A DNA stretch of 45,044 nucleotides from Lentilactobacillus rapi DSM 19907 = JCM 15042 (GCF_001436255.1 NZ_AZEI01000048.1:1-45044), one strand, 5' to 3'; counted from the first letter of the stretch, positions 29,409-37,675 are shown. The notes: generated from the sequence alone by a model not told the origin. A program made the numbers and translations.

Positions 29409-30794
29409 ATGACTGAATATCGAATTGAAGCAGATACCTTGGGACAAGTGAAAGTCCCCAAAAACGCATTATGGGGGCCGCAAACCGAACGGAGCCGAAA
29501 TAATTTCCCAACTGGGCCGGTCATGCCAGTCCAGTTAATTCGTTCGCTGATTCATATCAAGCTGGCCGCCGCAACCGTTAATGAGAAGCAGAACGGCTTG
29601 CCAACCCAAAAGGCTGCCTTGATCGAACAGGCTTGCCGTCAATTGCTATCGTTGGCTGATCATGACCTCATGGCTGACTTTCCATTGCATGTTTTTCAAA
29701 CGGGATCTGGAACGCAAACCAACATGAACGTTAACGAAGTCATCGCGAACCTTTGTCAGCAAATCGATTCAACGGTTACGATTCTGCCCAATGATGATGT
29801 AAACCACTCTCAGAGTTCTAATGATACCTTTCCAACCGCAATGAACATTTCAGCCAGCCAAGCGCTCACCAAATTAGAACCGGAAATCGAACACTTGGTT
29901 ACCGTTTTGAAACAAAAGCAGCAGCAATACTGGCAAGTCGTCAAAATTGGGCGGACGCACCTTCAAGATGCCACCCCGTTGACGTTTGGCCAAGAAATCA
30001 GCGGCTGGGTTAATACCTTGGAACACGATCTTCATTACATTAAAGAAACCAGTGACACCTTGTTGGAATTGCCAATCGGCGGTACTGCAGTGGGAACCGG
30101 TTTGAATACCTTACCTGGTTTTGACACCGAAATGGTCAAAACTTTAACAACTGAATATTCACTGCCCTTTAGAACGCAAAATAAGTTCTTTGGGCTAAGC
30201 AGTCACTCTGGCTTATCGGTTACCCACGGCGCCATTCGAACTTTAGCAGCTGACTTGCTGAAAATCGCCAATGATATTCGGTTTCTCGCTAGTGGTCCGC
30301 GGGCCGGCTATGGTGAATTAACCATCCCGGCTAACGAACCCGGTTCCTCGATTATGCCCGGCAAGGTCAACCCGACCCAGGCCGAAGCCATTACGATGGC
30401 CGCCACCCGGGTAATGGGTAACGACACGACAATCGAAGTTGCCGCCAGCCAGGGGAATTTTGAAATGAACGTCTACAAACCAGTCATTATCTTTAGCTTC
30501 CTGGAATCAACCACATTACTGACCGGCATTATTCACAACTTCACGGATAAGTTGGTAGCTGGTATCACCGTTAACGCCGATCGAATGCAGGAATTGGTTG
30601 ATCATTCACTGATGACCGTCACCGCATTATCCCCACACATCGGCTATCATAAGGCCGCTGAAATTGCTCAGTTAGCTCATCAAGATGGCACCAAATTAAA
30701 AGAGGCCGCCATTAAATTAGGCTATGTGAGTGCGGCTGATTTTGATAAGTGGATGAAACCTCTTGATATGACGAATATTGACCGCAAAGATTAA
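29409..30794 (+). CDS. fumC: Class II fumarate hydratase
   Basis: A 461-residue enzyme that interconverts fumarate and L-malate as a homotetramer in the cytosol. Superfamily blocks are present: GSGTQTNMNVNEVIA near 98, NDDVNHSQSSNDTFPTAM near 130, GRTHLQDATPLTFGQE near 180 with the catalytic histidine, and the mobile loop GSSIMPGKVNPTQ.EA near 312-325 with the catalytic serine. It follows the malolactic enzyme gene after 15 bases with its own AAGGAG site, so the two are cotranscribed. Together they would turn fumarate into lactate and CO2 through malate. A terminator follows at 30814. Confidence 0.97.
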   Translation: MTEYRIEADTLGQVKVPKNALWGPQTERSRNNFPTGPVMPVQLIRSLIHIKLAAATVNEKQNGLPTQKAALIEQACRQLLSLADHDLMADFPLHVFQTGSGTQTNMNVNEVIANLCQQIDSTVTILPNDDVNHSQSSNDTFPTAMNISASQALTKLEPEIEHLVTVLKQKQQQYWQVVKIGRTHLQDATPLTFGQEISGWVNTLEHDLHYIKETSDTLLELPIGGTAVGTGLNTLPGFDTEMVKTLTTEYSLPFRTQNKFFGLSSHSGLSVTHGAIRTLAADLLKIANDIRFLASGPRAGYGELTIPANEPGSSIMPGKVNPTQAEAITMAATRVMGNDTTIEVAASQGNFEMNVYKPVIIFSFLESTTLLTGIIHNFTDKLVAGITVNADRMQELVDHSLMTVTALSPHIGYHKAAEIAQLAHQDGTKLKEAAIKLGYVSAADFDKWMKPLDMTNIDRKD

Positions 30795-30813
30795 CAATAA
30801 TTTGCTTTTACAC

Positions 30814-30857
30814 AAAAACCGCAATCATTCCTAATTCAGGAAACGATTGCGGTTTTC
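30814..30857. terminator. Intrinsic terminator
   Basis: AAAACCGCAATCATTCC pairs with GGAAACGATTGCGGTTTT around CTAATTCA, with T-rich sequence after it. It separates the fumarase gene (plus) from the convergent CPBP protease gene (minus) and could serve both. Confidence 0.9.
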
Positions 30858-30896
30858 AATTACATAAATATATTGAAATCGGTTCTCTTAGTGCGT

Positions 30897-32072
30897 CTAT
30901 TTGCGAATGCGTTTCAGGATTTGCGCAAAGGCCGCCTGATTCTTTTGATTCTTCAAAATAAGAAAGACAACGATCAGCTCGATGATTCGGGTGATGATAA
31001 TAAATTCGATCATATACGGCGACATGCCACCAGCAAACACCCCCGCGCTCGTCATCGGATAACCAATTAAATCAATCGTGGCGTGCAGCGTGATTCCAAT
31101 CCAAATCGTACCGGTATATAACGTAATAACGCTAAACAGCATCCCAACCCCAAAGGCGGCAAAGATTTGTAACAAGGTCGGTAGCAACCCCTGACCACTC
31201 AATAGGTTTGAGGCATGAAACAAACCAAATGCGCCGGAACTTATTAAAGTGGCCCACACAATCCTTCTTTGATTTGATTGACCTTTAACAGTTAACAGGG
31301 GCCAAAGAAATAGGTACCTAAAGATAAGTTCTTCTTTAATGCCGACCCAAATAATGGTTGCGGCAATAAAGCTGAGTGAATGGGAGCTCAAAACGAGTTG
31401 AAACTTCGTAAACAATCGTACCCAACTGCCAGCCGTCATCCCTAGATTTAAAAGGGCAGTCGCCACTGCCAATCCCAGCCACCAATAATTGACGGTTGAA
31501 TTAATTCGGAATCGAGGGAACCGGTAGCCCCATCGATTCATCCCATCAATCGCAATGCCAAAGGAGCCAAAATATGATAACCATAAAACGGGATTACCTT
31601 GATTAACCGGAAAGTTTAAAAATTGCGAATTAAGCGCGGCCAAATAAAACGTGACCATCAAGATAACCATCCCAGCGATTTGCCAGCCAATTCCCCGAAG
31701 TGAATACAGAACGACCTTCAAGAAGGGAGATAACATGATGCCAAATACGATCAGTCCAATTACCATGACCAACCATTTAGAAACGGCCAGCTTAATAACT
31801 AACGGCGCTCCTAGCAGGCAAATGGCGAGGCCTAGTGAAAAGGGAAACAAGCAAACTAATAATAGTTTTAAGGCGTTATTGATGAGCGTCAACCATTGAT
31901 TATGATCGGTCCCCATCAACAAGCCACCTGCCAGCAAGCTGATGCCGACAGGAATTAGCGTACTAGCGTGAAATGTTAGATAGTCTAGTTTCAGTAAATA
32001 TAATGTCGTCACAATGACTGTGATCAATAGGCACTCCGCCTTAAAGATCAATAAAAGCGATTTCTGTTTCAT
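30897..32072 (-). CDS. CPBP-family intramembrane metalloprotease
   Basis: A 391-residue protein with about ten membrane segments. The three CPBP (Abi/CAAX-protease-like) motifs are present in the C-terminal half: EELIFRYLF near residue 247 (EExxxR), FGLFHAS near 295 (FxxxH) and TLHATIDLIG near 338 (HxxxD). These residues bind zinc and form the active site. In lactobacilli such proteins are linked to bacteriocin self-immunity or to processing of membrane peptides, but no bacteriocin gene is seen here. A hydrophobic coding remnant (32069-32189) overlaps its start codon by TGA/ATG. Confidence 0.9.
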   Translation of the reverse strand: MKQKSLLLIFKAECLLITVIVTTLYLLKLDYLTFHASTLIPVGISLLAGGLLMGTDHNQWLTLINNALKLLLVCLFPFSLGLAICLLGAPLVIKLAVSKWLVMVIGLIVFGIMLSPFLKVVLYSLRGIGWQIAGMVILMVTFYLAALNSQFLNFPVNQGNPVLWLSYFGSFGIAIDGMNRWGYRFPRFRINSTVNYWWLGLAVATALLNLGMTAGSWVRLFTKFQLVLSSHSLSFIAATIIWVGIKEELIFRYLFLWPLLTVKGQSNQRRIVWATLISSGAFGLFHASNLLSGQGLLPTLLQIFAAFGVGMLFSVITLYTGTIWIGITLHATIDLIGYPMTSAGVFAGGMSPYMIEFIIITRIIELIVVFLILKNQKNQAAFAQILKRIRK

Positions 32073-32189
32073 AATGGGTTCCTCAATTCCTTCGGATGAT
32101 ATTTGCCGAACCCCAACTGAAGAATAACCCCGACCAAACTAAAAGCGGCCCAAATGACCAGACCGCCTGAGACAACAAATTAATCTCAT
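32069..32189 (-). pseudogene. Possible frameshifted remnant of a small membrane protein gene
   Basis: Just upstream of the CPBP gene, one minus-strand frame reads GGLVIWAAFSLVGVILQ followed by GFGKYHPKELRNPL and a stop that overlaps the CPBP start (TTATGA). It looks like a genuine membrane span with a basic cytosolic tail. It has no start codon in frame and begins after a TAA. An ATG at 32189, with AGGTG seven bases upstream, is in another frame, so a one-base insertion (or two-base deletion) would join the two. A chance open frame is the alternative. Confidence 0.35.
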
Positions 32190-32204
32190 TTTAGCTACAC
32201 CTGG

Positions 32205-32519
32205 CTAATTGGCTTTCGTAACCGCACCCTGCCAAGCGTTCATCCCACCTTTGACGTTAATAACGTGATAGCCGGATTTACTCAAAATTTTAGCCGCCAT
32301 TTTACTTCTGCGGCCTGAATGGCAGATTAGGTACCAAGGTTGGGGATAGTCTGGTTCATCGATACCGCGGGTGATTTGGGATAACGGCCAGTTCTTGGCG
32401 CCCGGAATGTGGCCTGTTTGAAATTCATTTTCTTCACGAACGTCGACAATTGTTGGTGCCATTGGTAATTCTTTTTGCAATTCTGCAGTTGAAATCTGTT
32501 TGAATTTTAAAAATAGCAT
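32205..32519 (-). CDS. Single-domain rhodanese-like protein
   Basis: A 104-residue protein with one rhodanese fold. It has VDVREENEFQTGHIPGAKNWPLSQI in the N-terminal half and the active loop CHSGRRS with the persulfide-forming cysteine at about residue 66, then AAKILSKSGYHVINVKGGMNAWQG. This is the GlpE/PspE/YqhL-like type. It probably carries sulfane sulfur or acts as a small sulfurtransferase. The start is ATG 32519 after GAAGGAACAATC. It is not obviously in an operon. Confidence 0.92.
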   Translation of the reverse strand: MLFLKFKQISTAELQKELPMAPTIVDVREENEFQTGHIPGAKNWPLSQITRGIDEPDYPQPWYLICHSGRRSKMAAKILSKSGYHVINVKGGMNAWQGAVTKAN

Positions 32520-32614
32520 GATTGTTCCTTCTTCCAAATTAATAGATCAACCACACTTTAACATCTGTGGAAGCTTTTTAAAGGTTTTGATAGAAATATC
32601 TATCGTTGGCAAAA

Positions 32615-33238
32615 TCATTTTTCCCTGGAAACAGTCTCATTATCATTCGACCAGGACCGATTACGAACCCGGCGTTTCAGTTGAATAGCAACGTCAATCA
32701 ACATCACCCACCCAACCACACAGCAGGTCGTGTAAAAACCAAAGCCCATGTGAAAGGCATGCAGCCAGCCACTAATCAATGCGACGGCGCCAATTACCAT
32801 CTCCGCAATCATGAAAACCATTTGTGGCTTGACAAGTCGTTGACCATACTTAGAAATCAGCACGCGCAATCCAATCGTTGCCAGCAACAAAAGATTCATC
32901 CACATTAATCCCTGAGTTGTCGAAAGTTGGGTAATTCGTTCCACAACGATGACGGCGATCAGAGCATTCATAACAGTTGCCGATGCGTGGTGATATTTTG
33001 TCGCCTTAGAGCCGGCTTTTACAGTAACGGCACTAGCATTGCCCAATAGATCGTCAAGAGAAATTTGAAAAATGGTCGCCAATTGTTTTAAGGTATCAAT
33101 ATCTGGTCGATTCCGGCCAGTTTCCCAGCTGGAGATTGTTTTCCGTGAAACATGTAATTTGTCTGCCAGTTCTTGCTGTGTAAGAGCGGCCTCACCTCTT
33201 CTTACTTTTAATTGTTGTGCAAAATACGTTTCGATCAT
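32615..33238 (-). CDS. XRE-family regulator fused to a membrane domain
   Basis: A 207-residue protein. The N-terminal HTH reads LTQQELADKLHVSRKTISSWETGRNRPDIDTL, then IFQISLDDLLG. Three to four membrane spans follow from about residue 95. The start is ATG 33238 after AAGGAGGATCACG; upstream in-frame codons have no ribosome binding site. The HTH is closest to that at 15166-15771. It is divergent from the secreted-protein gene at 33727, across a region with three 40-bp-spaced palindromes, but nothing shows that it binds them. Confidence 0.85.
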   Translation of the reverse strand: MIETYFAQQLKVRRGEAALTQQELADKLHVSRKTISSWETGRNRPDIDTLKQLATIFQISLDDLLGNASAVTVKAGSKATKYHHASATVMNALIAVIVVERITQLSTTQGLMWMNLLLLATIGLRVLISKYGQRLVKPQMVFMIAEMVIGAVALISGWLHAFHMGFGFYTTCCVVGWVMLIDVAIQLKRRVRNRSWSNDNETVSREK

Positions 33239-33356
33239 CGTGATCCTCCTTAAGGTAATGCCAACCTGTCCTGACGGCAAGCTATTCATGCTAGCATCAA
33301 CGTTGTAGCTCATAATTTTGCCATTTTTAAACTGAATAATATGTATGATTTACAGT

Positions 33357-33390
33357 AATCGAAAACCGAAAACTGGTAGTTTCCGATTTG
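33357..33390. repeat. Inverted repeat without an associated gene
   Basis: AATCGAAAACC and GGTAGTTTCCGATT form an imperfect hairpin in the gap between the divergent genes at 33238 and 33727. A closely similar but functional-looking terminator, built on AATCGGAAACC and GGTTTCCGATT, occurs at 38441-38475. Here no T run follows, so it may be a decayed terminator. Confidence 0.4.
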
Positions 33391-33490
33391 GCCCCTTTAA
33401 ATATTTTATACGCTTAATTGGTTATTACTGCAAGCTGATAAATGCTCTTAAGGGATGTTTGCCAAACTTTTACAGTGAGTTAATCACCAA

Positions 33491-33588
33491 ATGGAAGTAT
33501 AACTTCCATATTCTTATTTTCTTCTTGCAAATGGAAGTATACTTCCATATTTTGATGTTTTGTTGGTAAAATGGAAGTATATTTCCAT
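33491..33588. repeat. Three phased palindromes with an exact 40-bp period
   Basis: ATGGAAGTAT starts at 33491, 33531 and 33571, each followed by a mirror arm: AACTTCCAT, ACTTCCAT and ATTTCCAT. Copies 2 and 3 are the 18-bp palindrome ATGGAAGTATACTTCCAT (one mismatch in copy 3), and copy 1 has one extra A. Each is followed by ATATT; the rest of each 40-bp unit is not conserved. The third palindrome touches a TTGACA at 33590. They look like binding sites for a dimeric regulator ahead of the secreted-protein gene at 33727. Confidence 0.85.
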
Positions 33589-33589
33589 A

Positions 33590-33619
33590 TTGACAAAAAA
33601 TTGCCGTCCATTCTGATAT
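33590..33619 (+). promoter_or_regulatory. Putative promoter downstream of the phased palindromes
   Basis: TTGACA (33590-33595) is followed 18 bp later by TGATAT (33614-33619), within TCTGATATAAAA. It points to the secreted-protein gene at 33727 and abuts the third palindrome. A second weaker possibility is a TAATAT-like -10 near 33696, closer to the gene. Confidence 0.5.
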
Positions 33620-33726
33620 AAAAATTGAGTGCTCGCCCGCTTCCATCATGTCCGTTTCAATGATTAATAACTTTGCAAACCGTTCCCGGCTGTTGGATAA
33701 TATAGGCACTGAAGGGAGACTTAATC

Positions 33727-34548
33727 ATGCATAATAGAAAAATTAAAATTTTATCGATTATTTTACTGGCCTTTGGCATTGGCCTAGGATCGCAACAAGT
33801 CACATCACACGCTTGGTCATCAACTAACAAATACACTTGGAGTTCTGGGAAGTCCGATGCAGCAATCTACTATACAAACACCAAGAAGAATGCTTATATT
33901 TGGAATTATCATTTCACTAAAAAGTTGCATAATTTAAAGAATTATCAATACACAACTTGGTATGTAACCCGGTCTTTCGTTCATAAAAGCCGGGTCTATT
34001 ATAAAATTAGTAACTTCGGCGGTAAGGCTAAAGGTTATGTCTGGAATCGTTATCTTACCCCGGCAGTTGTCAAAGATATCAACGGGTTTAGTTCCAATAA
34101 AGCCTACACAAATTATTTAAATACCGATAAATCACAAAAGTTAACTAGAGCATTACTTAAGCTAATTCCCGACGCACAAGTTAGTTTGCGATTATCTCAA
34201 CAAGCTGCCAACAATCAAATCATCGATTATAAAAACGTCATTGACTTAGGGAAAATTCAGGGAACTGCAACCGAAGGCTTAATTACTCATAAAACGACAG
34301 TTCATGATTATTTAATGTCACCAGCAGCAAGTAACGCCAGTAAAGCAGCTACCATCAAAAGAATGCTTGCAGCTAAAGGATATACAAGCAAAAAATTAGG
34401 TAGCTTAATAAGTCAGGGCTACCATGTTGGTATTTACATCAATGACGGCGCTGCAACTTCAGTTGGTAAGTCTGGTTACCCAAGTACGATCAGCTATACA
34501 TCGACTATCCAGAATAATTACGCGCTAGTGCTTGCTCAGCCAAAATAA
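33727..34548 (+). CDS. Secreted protein with SH3-like Tyr/Trp-rich domain, unknown function
   Basis: A 273-residue protein with a signal peptide (MHNRKIKILSIILLAFGIGLG, cleavage near residue 29, THA). Residues about 33-115 match the protein at 2905-3768 in order: YTW, AAIYYT, AYIWN, LHNLKNYQYTTWYV, VYYKI and GYVWNRYLT. The C-terminal part, about 130-273, is different from the paralogue and not recognised. It is basic and rich in N, K, Y and S, with no wall-sorting signal. It starts after GAAGGGAGACTTAATC. Three phased palindromes and a promoter lie upstream. Confidence 0.78.
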   Translation: MHNRKIKILSIILLAFGIGLGSQQVTSHAWSSTNKYTWSSGKSDAAIYYTNTKKNAYIWNYHFTKKLHNLKNYQYTTWYVTRSFVHKSRVYYKISNFGGKAKGYVWNRYLTPAVVKDINGFSSNKAYTNYLNTDKSQKLTRALLKLIPDAQVSLRLSQQAANNQIIDYKNVIDLGKIQGTATEGLITHKTTVHDYLMSPAASNASKAATIKRMLAAKGYTSKKLGSLISQGYHVGIYINDGAATSVGKSGYPSTISYTSTIQNNYALVLAQPK

Positions 34549-34875
34549 GTCATTTTGAGTTCTTCTTTTAGTATCTTGAATTTACACTTTATTGATAACC
34601 AAATTTAGTCTCACAGCCCATCTTTAACAGTTGTCTCAAAATCTTAGCCCACAAACTCATTGTATTCGGGGAACTTTCGGTGTACATTCTGCTTAGCAAG
34701 AAGGACTTTCCTACCAGAATGGATTCGACAAACCACACAATCGTCTGATGGTATTATTACTGATTTCTAAACCACCCAGAGATCCACCAGCAAAATTCTG
34801 AGGAGCTAATGATCATTATTCGGGGAATAGTATCCTGTTTTAGAAACCACTCGTTGTTGAAAAGGAGACTCACCC
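34549..34875. other. Intergenic stretch with no recognisable feature
   Basis: This 327-bp AT-rich gap between the secreted-protein gene and an ABC operon contains no convincing terminator, RNA or open frame. Two short similar strings, TATTCGGGGAA at about 34667 and 34819, are the only repetition noticed. The ribosome binding site AAAGGAG for the next gene is at its right end. Confidence 0.5.
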
Positions 34876-35643
34876 ATGATCGAATTTAACCACCTGCAAA
34901 AAGTTTACGAATCAACCGTAGCCCTAAGAGATTTATCCTTAACAATTCCCGATGGCAAAATTTTCGGCTTTCTTGGCCATAACGGCGCTGGTAAATCGAC
35001 GACCCTCAAGAGTTTAGTTAGCGTCATCGAACCAACTTCCGGCACAATCAGCGTTGACGGCATCAGTTTGGCCGACCACCGCTTGGCCATCAAAAAAAGA
35101 ATCGGTTACGTACCCGACTCCCCTGATATTTTTCTGGAACTCACTGCTAACGATTATTGGGACCTGATCGCATCAGCTTACCAAATCCCAAAAGAGTTGC
35201 GAGCTAAACGACAATCCGAGCTGACTGATCTATTTGACATGACCGCCCACGCTGATTCGCCAATCGGTGATTTCTCCCACGGCATGCGCCAAAAGGCTAT
35301 CGTCATTGGTGCCTTACTTCCCGACCCGGACATTTGGGTCTTGGACGAACCCATGACCGGTTTGGATCCTCAAGCCATTTACGATCTCAAGCAACTCATG
35401 CGAAAACACGCTGCTAAAGGCAAGACCGTGATCTTTTCAACCCACGTTTTGGCAACCGCTCAGGAACTTTGCGATGACCTAGCAATTCTCCGCCACGGTG
35501 ACCTCATCTATAATGGCTCGGTTAAGCACTTGCTCAGTACAATGCCAAAAGCCACCCTTGAAACCATTTATCTCAAGATGGCCGGCAGAGCCGCTGACCA
35601 GGAGACGGTTAACGATCTTGAGGGGAGCGATCACAATGATTAA
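34876..35643 (+). CDS. ABC transporter ATP-binding protein
   Basis: A 255-residue ATPase. Walker A GHNGAGKSTTL is near residue 35, the signature is the variant FSHGMRQK near 138, Walker B DIWVLDEPMTG near 156, and the switch histidine lies in IFSTH. The G.MRQK signature and the size are typical of EcsA-like ATPases. The permease gene overlaps its last eight bases. The start ATG 34876 follows AAAAGGAGACTCACCC. The substrate is unknown; no binding protein is encoded, so export or an Ecs-like membrane role is likely. Confidence 0.92.
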   Translation: MIEFNHLQKVYESTVALRDLSLTIPDGKIFGFLGHNGAGKSTTLKSLVSVIEPTSGTISVDGISLADHRLAIKKRIGYVPDSPDIFLELTANDYWDLIASAYQIPKELRAKRQSELTDLFDMTAHADSPIGDFSHGMRQKAIVIGALLPDPDIWVLDEPMTGLDPQAIYDLKQLMRKHAAKGKTVIFSTHVLATAQELCDDLAILRHGDLIYNGSVKHLLSTMPKATLETIYLKMAGRAADQETVNDLEGSDHND

Positions 35644-37210
35644 TCACCAGTTATGGCAGCTCATGAAGGTTAACCTGCTATACGCAAATCCCCAGCTCAC
35701 TCGGCGCCAACGGGAAAAGGGCAAGACCGGCGGCGCTCTGTACCGGTCGCTGATGTTGCAATATGGCTTAATTGGCGTTCTTTTCATCTTTATTTTTGGC
35801 AGCACCATGCTCGTTGCCAATTTGTATCAAAATGTGGGTATTTTCACTAATCTACTTGCCTTGTTTACGGTTCTTGGATTGGGACAAACCATCACAGCGC
35901 TTGATAACGTGTTCTTTGAAAGTAAGGATCTCAAAGATTACCTACCATTACCGTTAAATCAGTGGGCAGTTTTCATTGCGAAGTTTTCAATTGTTGTTTT
36001 GATCATTTTGCCAATGGAACTGCCAACATGGATCCTCTTTGTGATGGGCGGTGTTCATTCAGGCCGCTTTATCGGCATCAGTATCCTAGTCGGCACCTTC
36101 ATGTTTATCCTGTTTTATCTTTGCTTGTTCCTAATTTGTTCCGTTGGTATTTTCAGCTTTGCGCAAACTAAAGTCTATCGAAGTCACCAAAAATTAATGA
36201 CTTTTTTGATGACCGGCTTATCAATGATCGCGATGTTTGCGGCCATCTTCGTCATGAACACCGGTGATGACAGCCGATCAACCAATTCATTCATCATCCT
36301 CGGATTTGCGCAACTTCACCAAACAGTTGCCGACCCATTGAGTATTGAAAGCCTCATCACCATTGCAATTATGCTCGTAATCGTTGTGATACTGGGTTTG
36401 TTTATGCAAAAGGTGCTGTTACCAAAAGTGCTCAGTGGGGCAAATGTTCAACAGGTTCGCAAACCAAAACGAAAATCTCATCAGGGAACTGGTATGAATC
36501 GCCAATTCATTCGCTATAATTTAGGCCTCTTGGGAAATCCAACTTTGCTGATGCAGTCGTTTTCGATGACCATTTTTCCGGTTTGTATTTTCACCCTGAT
36601 TTTTGTCTTTCAAGATGGATTCAACCTGTCAGAATTAACGGCTCAGGATGCGGGTGTCACCTTCTTAGCTGGGATCGTTGTCGCCGTTATGACGATCAAT
36701 CAAGGCTCGTTGGCTGGCATCTTCATTTCCCTAGATCGCCAAAATTTGTCATTCATTAAATCATTGCCAATCGAATTTAAAAGTTATCTTTGGTTAAAAT
36801 TTAAACTGATTACCAGCCTCCAAGGAGCCGTCTTAGTTGTTCTATCAGTGGGACTTGGTCTTTTAACCAAATTGGCCTGGCTTGATATTTTAACACTTGC
36901 CCTCGGCGTCATTCTCGGTAATATTCTGGCAAGTTTGTATAACTTTACCCGCGACTGGCGCTTGCTGGACTTAACATGGACCAATGCGACCCAATTATTT
37001 AACCGAGGCGGTGGCAATATGCTAATCGGCTTGGTGACCTTTGGCTCGATCGTTGTCGGCGCTAGTTTAATTGCCGCCTATATTTTGCTGGTTCACGCTT
37101 ACGCACCACTGCTTATCAATGCCGTGGCGTTGATCCTGATTGCTGTCCCATCAGTTGCTATGTTGTGGCATTACTATCGCTATTGGCAGAAGGTGAATTT
37201 GGCTTTGTAG
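35636..37210 (+). CDS. ABC transporter permease, EcsB-like size
   Basis: A 524-residue protein with about twelve hydrophobic segments. Its ATG at 35636 follows GAGGGGAGCGATCACA and lies inside the 3' end of the ATPase gene (8-bp overlap), so the pair is translationally coupled. In-frame codons further upstream lie within the ATPase gene and lack a ribosome binding site. It begins with a cytosolic segment rich in R and K (RRQREKGKTGG). Permeases of this length partner single ATPases in lactobacilli and are often annotated only as ABC permease; the transported compound is unknown. Confidence 0.85.
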   Translation: MINHQLWQLMKVNLLYANPQLTRRQREKGKTGGALYRSLMLQYGLIGVLFIFIFGSTMLVANLYQNVGIFTNLLALFTVLGLGQTITALDNVFFESKDLKDYLPLPLNQWAVFIAKFSIVVLIILPMELPTWILFVMGGVHSGRFIGISILVGTFMFILFYLCLFLICSVGIFSFAQTKVYRSHQKLMTFLMTGLSMIAMFAAIFVMNTGDDSRSTNSFIILGFAQLHQTVADPLSIESLITIAIMLVIVVILGLFMQKVLLPKVLSGANVQQVRKPKRKSHQGTGMNRQFIRYNLGLLGNPTLLMQSFSMTIFPVCIFTLIFVFQDGFNLSELTAQDAGVTFLAGIVVAVMTINQGSLAGIFISLDRQNLSFIKSLPIEFKSYLWLKFKLITSLQGAVLVVLSVGLGLLTKLAWLDILTLALGVILGNILASLYNFTRDWRLLDLTWTNATQLFNRGGGNMLIGLVTFGSIVVGASLIAAYILLVHAYAPLLINAVALILIAVPSVAMLWHYYRYWQKVNLAL

Positions 37211-37289
37211 GTCTGACCCATGCTAAAGTTATAATGTTTCTGATATAGACTCTACATCTTCTAAGTTCATTATTTTCATACATCCGATT

Positions 37290-37307
37290 TTGTAAACCTG
37301 GTATACT
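37290..37307 (+). promoter_or_regulatory. Extended -10 promoter of the first toxin RNA (RNA I, copy 1)
   Basis: TGGTATACT is an extended -10 (TATACT at 37302-37307) inside the block TTTTGTAAACCTGGTATACT, which is repeated unchanged at 37676-37696 in the second locus. No strong -35 is seen. Transcription would start near 37314. The leader CGCCTACCT can pair with AGGAGGTG, so the ribosome binding site may be hidden in a stem. Confidence 0.7.
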
Positions 37308-37348
37308 ATTAAGGCCGCCTACCTAGCGTCAGTTAGGAGGTGTTCTTA

Positions 37349-37435
37349 TTGATTCATGATTTCCTTGCCCCACTTGCGGTAGCATTGATCACCGCGTGGT
37401 TTGTTGACTGGCTGAGCCACAAACACCGCAAGTAA
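37349..37435 (+). CDS. Fst-family type I toxin, copy 1 (28 residues)
   Basis: TTG start (37349) eight bases after AGGAGG. The 28-residue product begins MIHDFLAPLAVALITAW and ends FVDWLSHKHRK. This is the Fst/Lpt/TxpA-like pattern: a single membrane span with AP near its start, then WL and a short charged tail. Such toxins insert in the membrane when their antisense RNA is lost. The locus has the full par layout: toxin RNA from the plus strand, a convergent antitoxin RNA, a shared bidirectional terminator (37461-37505), and a direct repeat (GTGTTCTTATTGA...CATGATTTC) at the toxin start (37340) and again beyond the terminator (37507). Confidence 0.88.
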   Translation: MIHDFLAPLAVALITAWFVDWLSHKHRK

Positions 37436-37459
37436 AGCAAATAGGCGATAATCAGCCCA

Positions 37460-37533
37460 CAAAAAAGCCCTTAACAGTTACTGGCGAGTCACTGTTAAGG
37501 GCTTTGGTGTTCTTATTGACATGATTTCTTTGC
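37460..37533 (-). ncRNA. Antitoxin RNA II of the par/Fst type, copy 1
   Basis: On the minus strand TTTACA (37568-37563) and TATATT (37545-37540) are 17 bp apart, giving a start near 37533. The transcript would run through the direct repeat (37529-37507) and stop at the hairpin AAGCCCTTAACAGT / ACTGTTAAGGGCTT, about 73 nt in all. The 65-nt RNA II of the enterococcal par locus has the same design. The repeat would pair with the toxin start region of RNA I. Confidence 0.82.
37461..37505. terminator. Bidirectional terminator shared by toxin and antitoxin RNAs, copy 1
   Basis: AAGCCCTTAACAGTTACT and the mirror AGTCACTGTTAAGGGCTT form a strong stem with AAAAAA on the left and TTT on the right. The same sequence recurs at 37853-37894. 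Confidence 0.9.
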
Positions 37534-37675
37534 ATCATTAATATATCATGGAAATTTTGAAATGTAAACTTGGACGTACGAGCTAATTTGGCATTACATA
37601 ACGATGTTGCTTTTAACAATATAATCTTTCTGACATTGAATTGCTGGCTTACTAACGCTCTTTTCTATACATCCA

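Noticed and set aside
33491-33588. Three repeats 40 bp apart as a short CRISPR array
   Set aside because: The repeat is only 18-19 bp, itself a full palindrome, and is AT-rich. There are two 21-22 bp gaps and no cas genes. Promoter elements adjoin it, so operators fit better.
34549-34875. A gene or remnant in this gap
   Set aside because: No frame with a ribosome binding site and plausible composition was found, and no homology to neighbours is visible.
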